Source: Tenacibaculum jejuense
GTDB taxonomy: Bacteria; Bacteroidota; Bacteroidia; Flavobacteriales; Flavobacteriaceae
Assembly (NCBI RefSeq): GCF_900198195.1
Contig: NZ_LT899436.1
Location: forward strand, 1,827,001-1,891,000
Length of the DNA: 64,000 bases
Direction of reading: 5' to 3'
A model generated the notes under the pieces. That model searched no databases. It had not been told where the DNA came from and was given only the letters and a program-made list of their open reading frames with translations. Numbering within the stretch: position 1 is the stretch's first letter; the number at the start of each line of letters is the position of its first letter. Made by a program: the position numbers and the translations under genes. Positions 1 to 9,450 of this stretch are shown here, one piece after another.

Positions 1-70
1 ATAGGAGTTTTATTGTTGATAATTTTTAATGTTATTTCTTATTGATATTTTATAAAAAACTCAAAGTTTA

Positions 71-1360
71 ATGAAATTCAAAAAATCACAAAAACTATAT
101 AATAAAGGTTTAGTTAATTTAGTTGGAGCAGTAAATTCACCAGTAAGAGCATTCGCTTCTGTTGGTGGAAATCCACTTTTTATTGAAAAAGCTAAAGGAA
201 GTAAAATAATCGATGTAGATGGAAACTCTTACATCGATTATGTATTGTCTTACGGGCCAATGATTTTAGGTCATCGTCACAAGAAAGTACAAAAAGCAGT
301 AACGAAAGCTTTAAAAAACGGATATTCTTTTGGAGCTTCAACAGAAAACGAAATTAAACTAGCTAAAATAGTTTGTGATGCTTTTCCAGGAATGGATAAA
401 GTTCGTTTTGTAAACTCAGGTACAGAAGCTGTATTAAGTGGAATTCGTTTAGCTAGAGCTTACACAGGAAAAGATAAGATTATTAAGTTTTCTGGTTGTT
501 ACCATGGTCATCAAGATTCGCTATTAGTTGCAGCAGGTTCTGGTTTAGCAACCTTAAGTTTACCAGGTAGTAAAGGTGTTCCAGAAGGAGCAGTGAAAAA
601 TACTTTAATCGCAAACTATAATGATTTAGAAAGTGTAAAAGCACATTTCGAAAAGCATGATGATATTGCTGGAGTAATTATTGAACCAGTAGGAGGAAAC
701 ATGGGAGTTGTAATTCCTCAAAATAACTTCTTAAAAGATTTAAAAGAATTAGCAAATAAAAACGGAGCTTTACTTATTGCTGATGAGGTAATGACAGGTT
801 TCCGTTCTACATTTGGTGGGGCTCAAGAAGTTTTAGGAGTAGAAGCAGATATTACGTGTTTAGGTAAAGTTATCGGTGGAGGTTTCCCTGTTGGAGCTTA
901 CGGAGCTAGAAACGAGATTATGGAAAATGTTGCTCCATTAGGAGGAATGTATCAAGCAGGAACATTAAGTGGTAATCCAATTGCAATGGTTGGAGGAATT
1001 GCCACTTTGTCAACATTGAAAAAGCAAAATCCGTACAAGCAATTTGATGCAGTCGGAGTAGAAATAGAAGAAGCGATTTTATCATCAGCTCAAAAATATG
1101 GAGTAGATGTTACGGTGAATAGGTTTGGTTCTATGATGAATCCTTTTTTTACTAATAAAAAAGTTACTAATTTTGAAGAAGCACAGACTTCTGATACTAA
1201 AAAGTTTGCTGTATTTTTCTGGGAGATGATTAAAAATGGAATATTTTTACCTCCATCTCAGTTTGAAGCTTGGTTCTTATCTAGTGCTTTAACTGAAAAG
1301 AATATTAGCAAAACCAAGAAAGCTTTAGATAACGCATTAAAAGCAGTTTCAGAAATGTAA
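71..1360 (+). CDS. hemL: Glutamate-1-semialdehyde 2,1-aminomutase
   Basis: PLP-dependent enzyme of the C5 haem pathway that converts glutamate-1-semialdehyde to 5-aminolevulinate in the cytoplasm. The 429 residues match the usual family length. Visible motifs are the N-terminal VNSPVRAF segment, the cofactor-phosphate region NSGTEA, SGCYHGHQD, the DEVMTGFR aspartate motif, and the catalytic lysine at about residue 266 in LGKVIGGGFPVGAYG. The ATG at 71 is the only sensible start. hemE and hemF follow on the same strand, interleaved with other genes, so this is a haem cluster. A lipoprotein gene follows after 11 bp and is probably cotranscribed. Confidence 0.97.
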   Translation: MKFKKSQKLYNKGLVNLVGAVNSPVRAFASVGGNPLFIEKAKGSKIIDVDGNSYIDYVLSYGPMILGHRHKKVQKAVTKALKNGYSFGASTENEIKLAKIVCDAFPGMDKVRFVNSGTEAVLSGIRLARAYTGKDKIIKFSGCYHGHQDSLLVAAGSGLATLSLPGSKGVPEGAVKNTLIANYNDLESVKAHFEKHDDIAGVIIEPVGGNMGVVIPQNNFLKDLKELANKNGALLIADEVMTGFRSTFGGAQEVLGVEADITCLGKVIGGGFPVGAYGARNEIMENVAPLGGMYQAGTLSGNPIAMVGGIATLSTLKKQNPYKQFDAVGVEIEEAILSSAQKYGVDVTVNRFGSMMNPFFTNKKVTNFEEAQTSDTKKFAVFFWEMIKNGIFLPPSQFEAWFLSSALTEKNISKTKKALDNALKAVSEM

Positions 1361-1371
1361 AAAAATAAGTC

Positions 1372-1836
1372 ATGAAATTATTTAGTTTAATAATATCAAT
1401 TTTCTTTTATTTATCATGTTCACCAAAAACTACAAATTCGATAGATGTACAGCAAATCATGAAAAGTTTGTATGAAGGAAGTCTTACTGGAGCTGGAGGA
1501 GAAGGATTTAAAAAAGAAAACCTTGTTATTCAAACTGTTGAAGAGTGGAAAGCTTTCTTAACTAAGTTAGATTCAACAAACAAAGTTTCAGGAGAATTTG
1601 ATACCAACATAGATTTTTCAAAAAAAAGTGTAATTGTTGCCATAGATAGTGTAAGGAATACTACAGGTTTTACGATTAAGATTAATGAAGTTTCACACAA
1701 GAGGAAAACTTTAGAAATTGTAATTAATCATAAAGGACCAAAACCAACCGATATGGTTGGTATGGCAATTACGCAACCAATACATATAGTTACAATTAAT
1801 AAAACAGACAAGAACATAGTTTTTGTTGAAGAATAA
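1372..1836 (+). CDS. Lipoprotein with PrcB-C-like domain
   Basis: Small predicted lipoprotein of 154 residues. A hydrophobic N-terminus ends in a lipobox-like segment (FYLSCS, Cys at about 16). The mature part resembles the PrcB C-terminal domain: a segment like '[21 protein letters not shown]' in feel, followed by a [20 protein letters not shown] stretch close to the C-terminus, as in proteins described as protease-complex subunits. It lies between hemL and hemE, ending just before the hemE ATG, so it is probably translated from the same mRNA. No haem role can be read from it. The family assignment is by pattern only. Confidence 0.7.
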   Translation: MKLFSLIISIFFYLSCSPKTTNSIDVQQIMKSLYEGSLTGAGGEGFKKENLVIQTVEEWKAFLTKLDSTNKVSGEFDTNIDFSKKSVIVAIDSVRNTTGFTIKINEVSHKRKTLEIVINHKGPKPTDMVGMAITQPIHIVTINKTDKNIVFVEE

Positions 1837-1837
1837 T

Positions 1838-2863
1838 ATGATAAAAAACGATTTATTTTTAAGAGCTTTAAAAGGAGAAACTGTAGATAGACCACCAGTT
1901 TGGATGATGAGACAAGCAGGAAGGTATTTGCCAGAGTTTATGGAAATTCGTAAGAAATACGATTTCTTTACACGTTGTAGAACTCCTGAATTAGCTTCAG
2001 AAATAACAGTTCAACCAATTCGTAGATATGGTATGGATGCTGCAATTCTATTTTCAGATATTCTTGTAGTACCTCAAGCTATGAATGTTGAGGTAGAGAT
2101 GAAACCTAATTTTGGACCATATTTACCAAATCCAATTCGTGATAAAAAAAGTTTAGATCAGGTAATTATACCAGATGTAAATGAGGAATTAGGTTATGTA
2201 ATGGATGCAATTAAGGCAACTAAAGAAAAGTTGAATGATGAAATTCCATTAATAGGTTTTGCGGGATCTCCATGGACAATTTTATGTTACATGGTACAAG
2301 GTCAAGGATCTAAAAACTTTGATAAAGCAAAAGAATTTTGTTTTACTCAACCAGTTTTGGCACACGAATTGCTTAGAAAGATAACAGACACCACAATTGC
2401 TTATTTAAAAGCAAAGGTTAAGGCCGGTGTTAATGCTGTTCAAATTTTTGATTCTTGGGGAGGCATGCTATCCCCAGTAGACTATCAAGAGTTTTCATGG
2501 CAGTACATCAATGACATAATTGAAGCGTTAAAAGATGAAATTCCAGTAATAGCATTCGGTAAAGGATGTTGGTTTGCATTAAATGAAATGTCAAAATCAG
2601 GAGCTTCAGCTTTAGGAATAGATTGGACTTGTTCTGCTCGAAATGCAAGATATTTAACAGGAGGAAATATTACTTTACAAGGTAATTTTGACCCTTCAAG
2701 ATTGCTTTCTCCACCAAATGAAATCAAAAAAATGGTGACAGAAATGATCAACAATTTTGGAAAGGATAAATATATTGTTAACTTAGGGCACGGGATTTTA
2801 CCAAATATACCTTTGGAAAACGCAAAAGCATTTGTTGATGCAGTAAAAGAATACAAACAATAA
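1838..2863 (+). CDS. hemE: Uroporphyrinogen decarboxylase
   Basis: Decarboxylates the four acetate side chains of uroporphyrinogen III to give coproporphyrinogen III. The cytoplasmic enzyme of 341 residues has the family signatures [15 protein letters not shown] near the N-terminus, the catalytic Asp in ILFSDIL, and the later [15 protein letters not shown] and LGHGI motifs. The reading frame is open from 1823 with TTG codons, but the ATG at 1838 gives the expected N-terminus, two bases after the stop of the upstream lipoprotein gene. It is the second haem gene of the cluster. Confidence 0.97.
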   Translation: MIKNDLFLRALKGETVDRPPVWMMRQAGRYLPEFMEIRKKYDFFTRCRTPELASEITVQPIRRYGMDAAILFSDILVVPQAMNVEVEMKPNFGPYLPNPIRDKKSLDQVIIPDVNEELGYVMDAIKATKEKLNDEIPLIGFAGSPWTILCYMVQGQGSKNFDKAKEFCFTQPVLAHELLRKITDTTIAYLKAKVKAGVNAVQIFDSWGGMLSPVDYQEFSWQYINDIIEALKDEIPVIAFGKGCWFALNEMSKSGASALGIDWTCSARNARYLTGGNITLQGNFDPSRLLSPPNEIKKMVTEMINNFGKDKYIVNLGHGILPNIPLENAKAFVDAVKEYKQ

Positions 2864-2890
2864 AAGAATTAAAAATTAATCGAGATTCCC

Positions 2891-3490
2891 ATGAAAAGAT
2901 TAGTAACTTTAATATTAATTGTGATTACGTCTAGTGTATTTGCGCAAAGAAAGTACTATAACCAAGCGGTGAATAGTTGTGCAGATAAATCTTCAGACGA
3001 ATTAATTAATAAGTGTATCAAAGATAGTTATTTATTGAACTACGATTTCACAACAGACACTGATAAAGTAATAAGTACAAAGTCAATTAAAAAACCTATC
3101 GTTCTTATAGCCGCTGCTACATGGTCTGCTCCATGTTTTGGTCAGATACCAGCTTTAAATCAAATGGTTGAAAAATACAATGATAAGGTTCAATTCGTCA
3201 TGATTTTCTGGGATAAAAAAGATAAATTAGGAAGAATGCAAGAGAAACTAGACGATAGAATCCTTTTAGTTCCTGCAGGAGAAGCTGATAAAGTACAAAA
3301 AGGTAATTTAGATATTAGTGGTTTTGTTCATAAATTAGATTATCCAACAGCATATTTAATCGATAAATCTAAGAAATTTGTAGATGTAAAACGCGGTGCT
3401 GCGATACCTACAAAAACTGTTAGTAAAGATCAAGCTACTGCAACTAATGTTTCAGAATTAGAAACTTTTATAAGTCAAGTAGTAAATTAA
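2891..3490 (+). CDS. Secreted thioredoxin-fold protein with a single active-site Cys
   Basis: Exported protein of 199 residues with a signal peptide (cleavage near VFAQ, residue 19). The thioredoxin-like fold is recognised from a hydrophobic strand followed by ATWSAPCFGQIPALNQM, a second strand VQFVMIFWD and the cis-proline region DYPTAYLID. The usual WCxPC motif is WSAPC here: the nucleophilic first Cys is Ser, leaving one thiol, so normal dithiol exchange is unlikely. Two further cysteines occur in the N-terminal region (about residues 30 and 42). It lies between hemE and an EI24 gene and ends at a clear terminator. Function is unknown. Confidence 0.75.
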   Translation: MKRLVTLILIVITSSVFAQRKYYNQAVNSCADKSSDELINKCIKDSYLLNYDFTTDTDKVISTKSIKKPIVLIAAATWSAPCFGQIPALNQMVEKYNDKVQFVMIFWDKKDKLGRMQEKLDDRILLVPAGEADKVQKGNLDISGFVHKLDYPTAYLIDKSKKFVDVKRGAAIPTKTVSKDQATATNVSELETFISQVVN

Positions 3491-3512
3491 TAGTCTAATA
3501 TTTACAATATTT

Positions 3513-3547
3513 AAAACCTCTTTCTTAATTTTGAAAGAGGTTTTTTT
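3513..3547 (+). terminator. Rho-independent terminator
   Basis: Stem of 12 bp (3513-3524 with 3533-3544), an 8-nt loop and a run of T. It closes the hemL-hemE-thioredoxin-like transcription unit. Confidence 0.85.
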
Positions 3548-3558
3548 ATTTTTAAGCT

Positions 3559-4287
3559 ATGATACAATCAGCCATAAATGCTATAAAAGCATATTTCAAT
3601 GCACTAAGCATCATTAAAAAATTGAATTTATGGAAATATTTCTTAATACCTGTAGTGATAAGTATAGTTACTGCATTAATTATAGGTTCATTTTCATATA
3701 TTCTTTCTGATAATTTAGGATATTACTTTGCTAAACTATGGCCTTGGGAATTCGGTAAAGAAACATTTACTACAATAGGTAATTTTTTAAGTGGAATAGC
3801 TATAGTTGCTGTAGGTTTAATTTTATATAAACATATAGTTTTGGCTTTATCTTCACCATTTATGAGTCCTGTTTCTCTAAAGATAGAACAGCATTTTTAT
3901 GGAGATAAACACGAACATACCAAAAGTACTTTTTCAGAATCTTTAGCTAGAGGTATTCGAATTAGTGTAAGAAATTTGGGTAGAGAATTATTATTAACCT
4001 TATTAATTATAGTTTTAGGGTTTATACCTTTGATAGGTGTTTTTTCATCTATAGCATTATTTTTAGTCCAAGCTTACTATGCTGGTTTTGGTAATATGGA
4101 TTATACATTAGAACGTCATTACAAATACAGAGATAGTGTAAAGTTTGTAAGCAAAAACAAGGGCGTTGCAATTGGAAATGGTATAGTTTTTATTCTTTTT
4201 CTATTAATACCAGTTATTGGAGTTATATTGGTTTTACCTTTTTCTGTTACTGCTGCTACAACTGAAACCATGAAAAAAATACCTTAA
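3559..4287 (+). CDS. EI24 / CysZ-like integral membrane protein
   Basis: Membrane protein of 242 residues with four or more hydrophobic segments (about residues 26-50, 72-95, 145-175 and 205-230) in the layout of the EI24 domain family. The SSPFMSPVSLKIEQHFYG stretch between helices is typical. Members of this family in Flavobacteriaceae often sit beside hemF, as here (47 bp upstream of the hemF ATG). CysZ relatives are sulfate permeases, but no transport substrate can be inferred. The start is the first ATG after the upstream terminator. Confidence 0.8.
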   Translation: MIQSAINAIKAYFNALSIIKKLNLWKYFLIPVVISIVTALIIGSFSYILSDNLGYYFAKLWPWEFGKETFTTIGNFLSGIAIVAVGLILYKHIVLALSSPFMSPVSLKIEQHFYGDKHEHTKSTFSESLARGIRISVRNLGRELLLTLLIIVLGFIPLIGVFSSIALFLVQAYYAGFGNMDYTLERHYKYRDSVKFVSKNKGVAIGNGIVFILFLLIPVIGVILVLPFSVTAATTETMKKIP

Positions 4288-4305
4288 ATAATCTACTATT
4301 ATCTG

Positions 4306-4313
4306 TATTTTTG
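4306..4313 (+). promoter_or_regulatory. Bacteroidota -7 promoter box (TAnnTTTG) of hemF
   Basis: TATTTTTG matches the Bacteroidota primary-sigma -7 element and lies 21 bp before the hemF ATG at 4335. Its position argues against translation starting at the upstream in-frame TTG codons. Confidence 0.55.
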
Positions 4314-4334
4314 TTGTACAATATTTACATGATA

Positions 4335-5240
4335 ATGAAAGATCAATTTTACGGATACATCCAAGAATTACAAGATACAATCACATCAAAGTTAGAAGAA
4401 ATTGATGGTAAAGCTAAATTTGAAGAAGACATATGGAAGAGAGCTGAAGGTGGTGGAGGTAGAACTCGTGTTATAGAGAATGGGAATGTATTTGAAAAAG
4501 GAGGTGTAAATATTTCTGCAGTACATGGAGAGTTACCTGAAGTATTAAGAAATCAGTTTAAAGTTGAAACAGGAAATTTCTTTGCATGTGGTTTGAGCTT
4601 AGTTATTCACCCAATAAATCCTTTTGTACCTACTGTTCACGCAAATTGGCGTTATTTTGAAATGTATAATGAAAAAGGAGAAATAGTGACACAATGGTTT
4701 GGTGGAGGACAAGATTTAACTCCATACTATCTTTTTGCTGAAGATGCTAAACATTTTCATACAATTTGTAAAGAAGCTTGTGACAAACACCACACAGATT
4801 TTTATCCTAAATTTAAAGAAACTTGTGATAACTACTTTTGGAATACCCATAGAAATGAGGCTAGAGGAGTGGGAGGATTATTTTTTGATTATTTAAAAGA
4901 AACTGAAGAGTTTTCGATGCAAAATCGTTTTGATTTTGTTACTGAGGTTGGTAATAGTTTTTTAAACAGTTATGTGCCGATAGTTGAAAATAGAAAAGAT
5001 ACTGAGTATACTCAAGAGCATAAAGATTGGCAAGAAGTAAGAAGAGGACGTTATGTTGAGTTTAACTTAGTTCATGATAGAGGTACATTGTTCGGGTTAA
5101 AAACTAACGGACGAATAGAAAGTATTTTAATGAGTTTACCTCCAAAAGTACAATGGAAGTACAATCAAGTTCCTGAAAGAGGAACAGATGAAGCTAAATT
5201 ACTTGAAGTATTAGCTAATCCAGTAGACTGGATAGAATAA
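4335..5240 (+). CDS. hemF: Oxygen-dependent coproporphyrinogen III oxidase
   Basis: Oxidative decarboxylation of coproporphyrinogen III to protoporphyrinogen IX using oxygen. The 301-residue product starts MKDQFYGYIQ and carries the family blocks ICGL-type 'FACGLSLVIHP', HANWRYFE, WFGGGQDLTPYYLF and RRGRYVEFNLVHDRGTLFGL. An upstream in-frame ATG at 4329 and TTG codons exist, but the ATG at 4335, just downstream of a promoter box, fits the family. The product implies aerobic haem synthesis. The gene ends at a bidirectional terminator shared with the converging helicase gene. Confidence 0.97.
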   Translation: MKDQFYGYIQELQDTITSKLEEIDGKAKFEEDIWKRAEGGGGRTRVIENGNVFEKGGVNISAVHGELPEVLRNQFKVETGNFFACGLSLVIHPINPFVPTVHANWRYFEMYNEKGEIVTQWFGGGQDLTPYYLFAEDAKHFHTICKEACDKHHTDFYPKFKETCDNYFWNTHRNEARGVGGLFFDYLKETEEFSMQNRFDFVTEVGNSFLNSYVPIVENRKDTEYTQEHKDWQEVRRGRYVEFNLVHDRGTLFGLKTNGRIESILMSLPPKVQWKYNQVPERGTDEAKLLEVLANPVDWIE

Positions 5241-5245
5241 TATGT

Positions 5246-5279
5246 AAAAAAGAAACTACTTAATTGTAGTTTCTTTTTT
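5246..5279. terminator. Bidirectional terminator between hemF and helicase
   Basis: 14-bp perfect stem (5246-5259 with 5266-5279), 6-nt loop, A-run on the left and T-run on the right, between two convergent genes. Confidence 0.85.
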
Positions 5280-5300
5280 ATTTCTAAAAATTTATAATTC

Positions 5301-7928
5301 TTATTCCCATATCACTTGTTTTCTCGTTGTTTTTCTATTAGATCTTTTGATAGCTTGGAGTTTAGCTTTTAACAAGAGTCTTCTACCATTTGTATTTCGG
5401 GTATAAACAAGTGTAGCTTTATGAATATGTTTGTTCCAATTTTTCTCGAAAATTGTAGCACTTTTCTTATTGGTACAAAAAACTTCAGGAACATTAAAAA
5501 ACTGTTGTTGTTCAAGTTTTTTAGTTAACCAAGTAGATTCGTAGATAATGTACTTCGGATTTTCAACAGGGATCAATATTTCATTTAAAGCATCTACAAA
5601 GATTTGACTTTCAAGTCTATTAACTCCGTCTATAGTACAAATAGCATTACCATTTTCTTTAACTTTAGTCTTTAGTTTTATTTTGTCTCTTGGAGTAGTA
5701 ATAAAATTTAATTCATATAGAGAATTCAATACAACTAAAGCTCTATTGTAAATTTTCTTATCTATTATTCCGTATTTTAAATAATATTTTACAAATAAGT
5801 TTATTTTAAAAGTGAACCAAATTACAATTAGTACAAGAGTAAAGCTGAGAAAGTATAAAGTAATTTTGTGATCAATAATTAACATTAAAGCGCCATAAAT
5901 TGCAAACAATAAAAGAATATACCAAGTTTCTTTCAAGGCAAATGACACAGCATTTGTATAGTCTTCACCGTTGGGTTTAGGTTGTTTTTTAGCACGGTTA
6001 ATAAAGGTAAGTTGTTGATTAACTTTTTGGCCCTTAAAAATAGCTTTTTCCCATTGTTTAGCTATAGCATTTCTTGTACTAGATAACGCTAAAGTTTTTT
6101 GATTTAAACTTTCAACATCATTAGGAAAAATAGAGTCAGGTAAATTTAATCTTTTAATACCTGTTTGTATAGTGCTATCTTCCAAGTTAGAGATGCCAAG
6201 AAAGGAGTTAAATCGTCTATTAAGAACAGTAAAATCTTTACCACCATTTTCATTGGTTGGATCTAAACAGGCTAAATGCCATATTAATCCCACTTTATTT
6301 GAATTATTACTATCTACTCTAATTGCTCTTCCTCGCATTTGATTTGAAGAAACAAATGAACCAACTACAGAAGCTAGAATTAAACTATTAATACTAGGAG
6401 CGTCCCATCCTTCTCCTAAAAGCGATTTAGTACCAATAAGTACTTTTATATGGCCTTTTTCAAAAAGTTGAGTTATAATTTCAACAATACTTTTCTGAGA
6501 AGAAGTTTTTGGAGAAATTAAAACAAAATTTTCATCTGATTCGAGGTAAGTAATAATGTAGTTTTCAAGAGTGTCAATTTGTTCTAATTCATGAATAATT
6601 TCTTGATGAATAATAACTATAGATCCTGTTAAAACAGCAAGAGATTTTGGGTAAAAGATTACATTTTTAATACGTTGAAAAATAGGGATAACTCCCATTT
6701 TTTGAATATCATTTGAAGCATCCTTTTTGACACTTAAATATTCTTTTCTAATGTAATCTGTAAGGATAACACAACGTAAATTATCTTTCAAGTTTTTTTG
6801 TTCCTGTCGAACAATTTCAACAATACTCTTAAGTTTACTGGGACTATTACTTAATGATTTATAGACTAAATCATCGCCTGTTAAATTGACTTTATTTTTA
6901 CTGAATATAGAAAGTAAACGAAGTTGTTTTTCAAGTTTATCTAAATATACTTTTTGTTTTATCAATATTTCTCTGTCAGTAACAAGCAGAAACTGAAGTA
7001 AAGTTTCCAACCAATAATTTGATAATTTAGGAAACTCTATACTTTCTTCGTGATTAAAACCTAAGATCTCCAGTTTTTCTCTAGGTATACTTTCATTACT
7101 AGCATTTAAGAAAATTAATATTGATGAGAAGAAATTTGAATTTTTGTAGATACTTTCAAGATGACTTTCTGTTCTTGTATAAAAACGATGGTTTTTAACT
7201 AAATTTATAAAAGCTGAATCAGTAGTTAATGAAACTTTAAACTGATCAACTTTTTCTTTGAACTCTGTAATAAGTTTAACTTCATCATCCTCAGGTTTTG
7301 ATAAATATACTAAGTCTTGATGTGGAGCTAAATTTTTCTCTTTTACTAAATCTGGAACTACAATTTCATCATCGATTTCATTACAGAGCTTAAAATATTT
7401 TTGTATTTCAGAATTTTCACTGTCATATGGAGGAGTAGCAGTTAGTGCTACAACAGTTTGTAAGTGTTCCTCCTTTAAATCATATAAACATTTCCACCAA
7501 GCATTTTTCAAATGATGTGCTTCATCTAATAGTAAAACTTCTATATTTTCTTTTTTAAAGAAGTCAAAGTAGGCTTCATTAGTTTCAAAATTTTTAAAAA
7601 AGCTATGAAGAGCTTGATAAGTAGAAAAAGTTAACGTAGACGGATTTTTAATATCAAAAGAAATTTCTTCAAAGTCATTATTTTCGCTGAAAAAACTTTG
7701 TAATCTATCATTCCATTGATTTCTAATCGTAAGAGTAGGAGCTAAAACCAAAGTTTTCTTCCCAATTCTTCGAATTACTTCTAAACCTAAAATAGTTTTA
7801 CCCGAGCCAGGAGGAGCTACAATATGAAAATGATTATCAGCAATATGTTCATCAAAATTTTGTAAAACTTTAGCTTGATAAGGTCTCCACTGAAATTTAA
7901 AGCGCAATTTTTTTAGATTACTTTTCAT
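5301..7928 (-). CDS. DEAH-box superfamily 2 helicase with two membrane segments
   Basis: Large 875-residue protein. The N-terminal two thirds is an SF2 helicase: Walker A APPGSGKT (about 38-45), DEAH box LLDEAHH, motif III ALTATPP, then a helicase C-terminal domain with IGTKSLLGEGWDAP and the motif VI arginines in QMRGRAIR. After it come two predicted membrane-spanning segments (about residues 670-712) and a C-terminal domain of about 160 residues rich in basic residues that I do not recognise. It stands alone, converging on hemF. Nucleic-acid remodelling is inferred from the motifs; substrate and any role in defence are unknown. Confidence 0.8.
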   Translation of the reverse strand: MKSNLKKLRFKFQWRPYQAKVLQNFDEHIADNHFHIVAPPGSGKTILGLEVIRRIGKKTLVLAPTLTIRNQWNDRLQSFFSENNDFEEISFDIKNPSTLTFSTYQALHSFFKNFETNEAYFDFFKKENIEVLLLDEAHHLKNAWWKCLYDLKEEHLQTVVALTATPPYDSENSEIQKYFKLCNEIDDEIVVPDLVKEKNLAPHQDLVYLSKPEDDEVKLITEFKEKVDQFKVSLTTDSAFINLVKNHRFYTRTESHLESIYKNSNFFSSILIFLNASNESIPREKLEILGFNHEESIEFPKLSNYWLETLLQFLLVTDREILIKQKVYLDKLEKQLRLLSIFSKNKVNLTGDDLVYKSLSNSPSKLKSIVEIVRQEQKNLKDNLRCVILTDYIRKEYLSVKKDASNDIQKMGVIPIFQRIKNVIFYPKSLAVLTGSIVIIHQEIIHELEQIDTLENYIITYLESDENFVLISPKTSSQKSIVEIITQLFEKGHIKVLIGTKSLLGEGWDAPSINSLILASVVGSFVSSNQMRGRAIRVDSNNSNKVGLIWHLACLDPTNENGGKDFTVLNRRFNSFLGISNLEDSTIQTGIKRLNLPDSIFPNDVESLNQKTLALSSTRNAIAKQWEKAIFKGQKVNQQLTFINRAKKQPKPNGEDYTNAVSFALKETWYILLLFAIYGALMLIIDHKITLYFLSFTLVLIVIWFTFKINLFVKYYLKYGIIDKKIYNRALVVLNSLYELNFITTPRDKIKLKTKVKENGNAICTIDGVNRLESQIFVDALNEILIPVENPKYIIYESTWLTKKLEQQQFFNVPEVFCTNKKSATIFEKNWNKHIHKATLVYTRNTNGRRLLLKAKLQAIKRSNRKTTRKQVIWE

Positions 7929-8000
7929 CTTATAGGTTCAGAATAATAAGACGAAATTATATGTTCTTATTGATAATTAGAAATATGAGACCACTTTTTT

Positions 8001-8021
8001 AAGTTAATTCAAGGTTAACAG
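8001..8021 (+). promoter_or_regulatory. Putative OmpR-type operator upstream of the histidine kinase
   Basis: Two GTTAA half-sites 11 bp apart (8003-8007 and 8014-8018). A 19-of-21 match recurs at 10164-10184. Each lies 34 nt before a TAnnTTTG box (here 8056-8063). Tandem half-sites one helical turn apart are the known binding pattern of OmpR/PhoB-family regulators, so autoregulation by the adjacent regulator is inferred. Confidence 0.5.
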
Positions 8022-8067
8022 GTATCGTTCACCTAAGCAATAAAGAAACAAATGTTATTTTTGAAGG

Positions 8068-9450
8068 ATGTCTAGAAAAATAATTTTATTGGTTGTAGCT
8101 TCTATTGTTGGATTAATAGCTTTATCGTTAATTCAAGCTCGACTAATTCAAAATACTTATGATTTAAGGAAAGAAGCATTAATTGATACCACCAGTGAAA
8201 CGATAGGGAAAATCGGAAGTTATGGAACATCAATAGATTCAATTAGTGATGCTATTTCAAATACTTTTCTAAAAGATTTAGATAGATACAGTATTCAAAT
8301 GCTCCTAAAAGAAAAACTACTGAATAGATTACGTAAAATAAATGATTCTCTAAATCCAAGATTTATTGTAGAATATGAAAAAGAGATGAAGTCTAAAAAT
8401 TTAAATTTCGATTTAAAATATCACAAGGTTTTAGAGAGTATAATTTTAGTAGATAGTTTAAAAACCGATACTATTTTTTATGATAAAAAATCAAGTAAAT
8501 TTAAGTTAGTGGGGTATGAATTTGAAAACGATCCAGAGTTACGATTAGGAACGTCTACTTGGGAAACGAATAGAACTTTTCAAAGAAAAATTAAAGGAGA
8601 ATTAAAAAAAGGAAATTATGATGTAGTTTTTAAAACTGTAAATTACATGAATATTGACGAGGCAAATTCAATCATATTAAACGAAATGAGAGGATTACTC
8701 ATTTCGTCTTGTTGTATTTTCCTTTTTGTGATAGGTCTCTTCTATTATTCAATAAAAAATTTAATAACTCAGAAAAAAATAGCTGATATAAAATCAGATT
8801 TTATTAATAACATCACTCACGAATTAAAAACACCTTTGGCTACTTTGTCCTTAGCAACAAAAATGTTAAAAAAGCAAGATCTTAATACACAAAATAATTT
8901 TGTTGAATCAACTATAGAAACTATAGAAAGGCAAAATATAAGATTACAAAAACTAGTTGATCAAGTGTTAAATAATAGTTTAGGTTATAATGAAATTGAA
9001 TTACAAAAAGAAAATGTAAGTCTGAATGATTTTGTACTAGAGATTATAGACGATTTTTTAATCTCAAATAAAGACATTATTTTAACTAATGTTATGTGTG
9101 ATCATGATGTTTTAATTGAAGTCGATAAATTCTACATAAGTACTGTATTGTCTAACATTTTAGAAAATGCTGTAAAGTATGGCGGAACTGAATTAGAAGT
9201 TCAACTAAAACATAATAAAGGAGTTGAAATTATAATTGGAGACAACGGAATTGGAATTTCAAAGAAAGATATTCAGCAGATTTTTAATAAATTTTTCAGA
9301 GCTGAAAATAAAGATATTCATAATGTGAAAGGTTTGGGTTTAGGATTGTATTATAGCAATCAAATCATAAAAGCACATAACGGAACAATTTCAGTAAAAA
9401 GTGAAAAAGTAAAAGGAACTACTTTTAGTATTAAATTACCTTTAGATTAA
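8068..9450 (+). CDS. Membrane sensor histidine kinase
   Basis: 460-residue sensor kinase. One membrane helix lies near the N-terminus (about 5-22) and another at about 210-230, enclosing a periplasmic sensor domain of roughly 185 residues with no recognised fold. The HisKA domain has its phosphorylated His at about 251 (NNITHELKTPLATL). The ATPase domain shows the N box NILENAVKYGG, G1 GDNGIGI and G2 GLGLGLYY. The stop overlaps the start of the response regulator gene by one base (TAATG), so the two are translationally coupled partners. Confidence 0.93.
   Translation: MSRKIILLVVASIVGLIALSLIQARLIQNTYDLRKEALIDTTSETIGKIGSYGTSIDSISDAISNTFLKDLDRYSIQMLLKEKLLNRLRKINDSLNPRFIVEYEKEMKSKNLNFDLKYHKVLESIILVDSLKTDTIFYDKKSSKFKLVGYEFENDPELRLGTSTWETNRTFQRKIKGELKKGNYDVVFKTVNYMNIDEANSIILNEMRGLLISSCCIFLFVIGLFYYSIKNLITQKKIADIKSDFINNITHELKTPLATLSLATKMLKKQDLNTQNNFVESTIETIERQNIRLQKLVDQVLNNSLGYNEIELQKENVSLNDFVLEIIDDFLISNKDIILTNVMCDHDVLIEVDKFYISTVLSNILENAVKYGGTELEVQLKHNKGVEIIIGDNGIGISKKDIQQIFNKFFRAENKDIHNVKGLGLGLYYSNQIIKAHNGTISVKSEKVKGTTFSIKLPLD

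Noticed and set aside
2485..2856. Minus-strand ORF inside hemE
   Set aside because: A shadow of hemE codon usage; the hemE frame has all family motifs.
8056..8063. Leaderless start of the histidine kinase
   Set aside because: TATTTTTG lies only 4 nt before the ATG, which would make a leaderless mRNA. The spacing to the operator supports the promoter, but leaderlessness rests on one motif, so it is not claimed.
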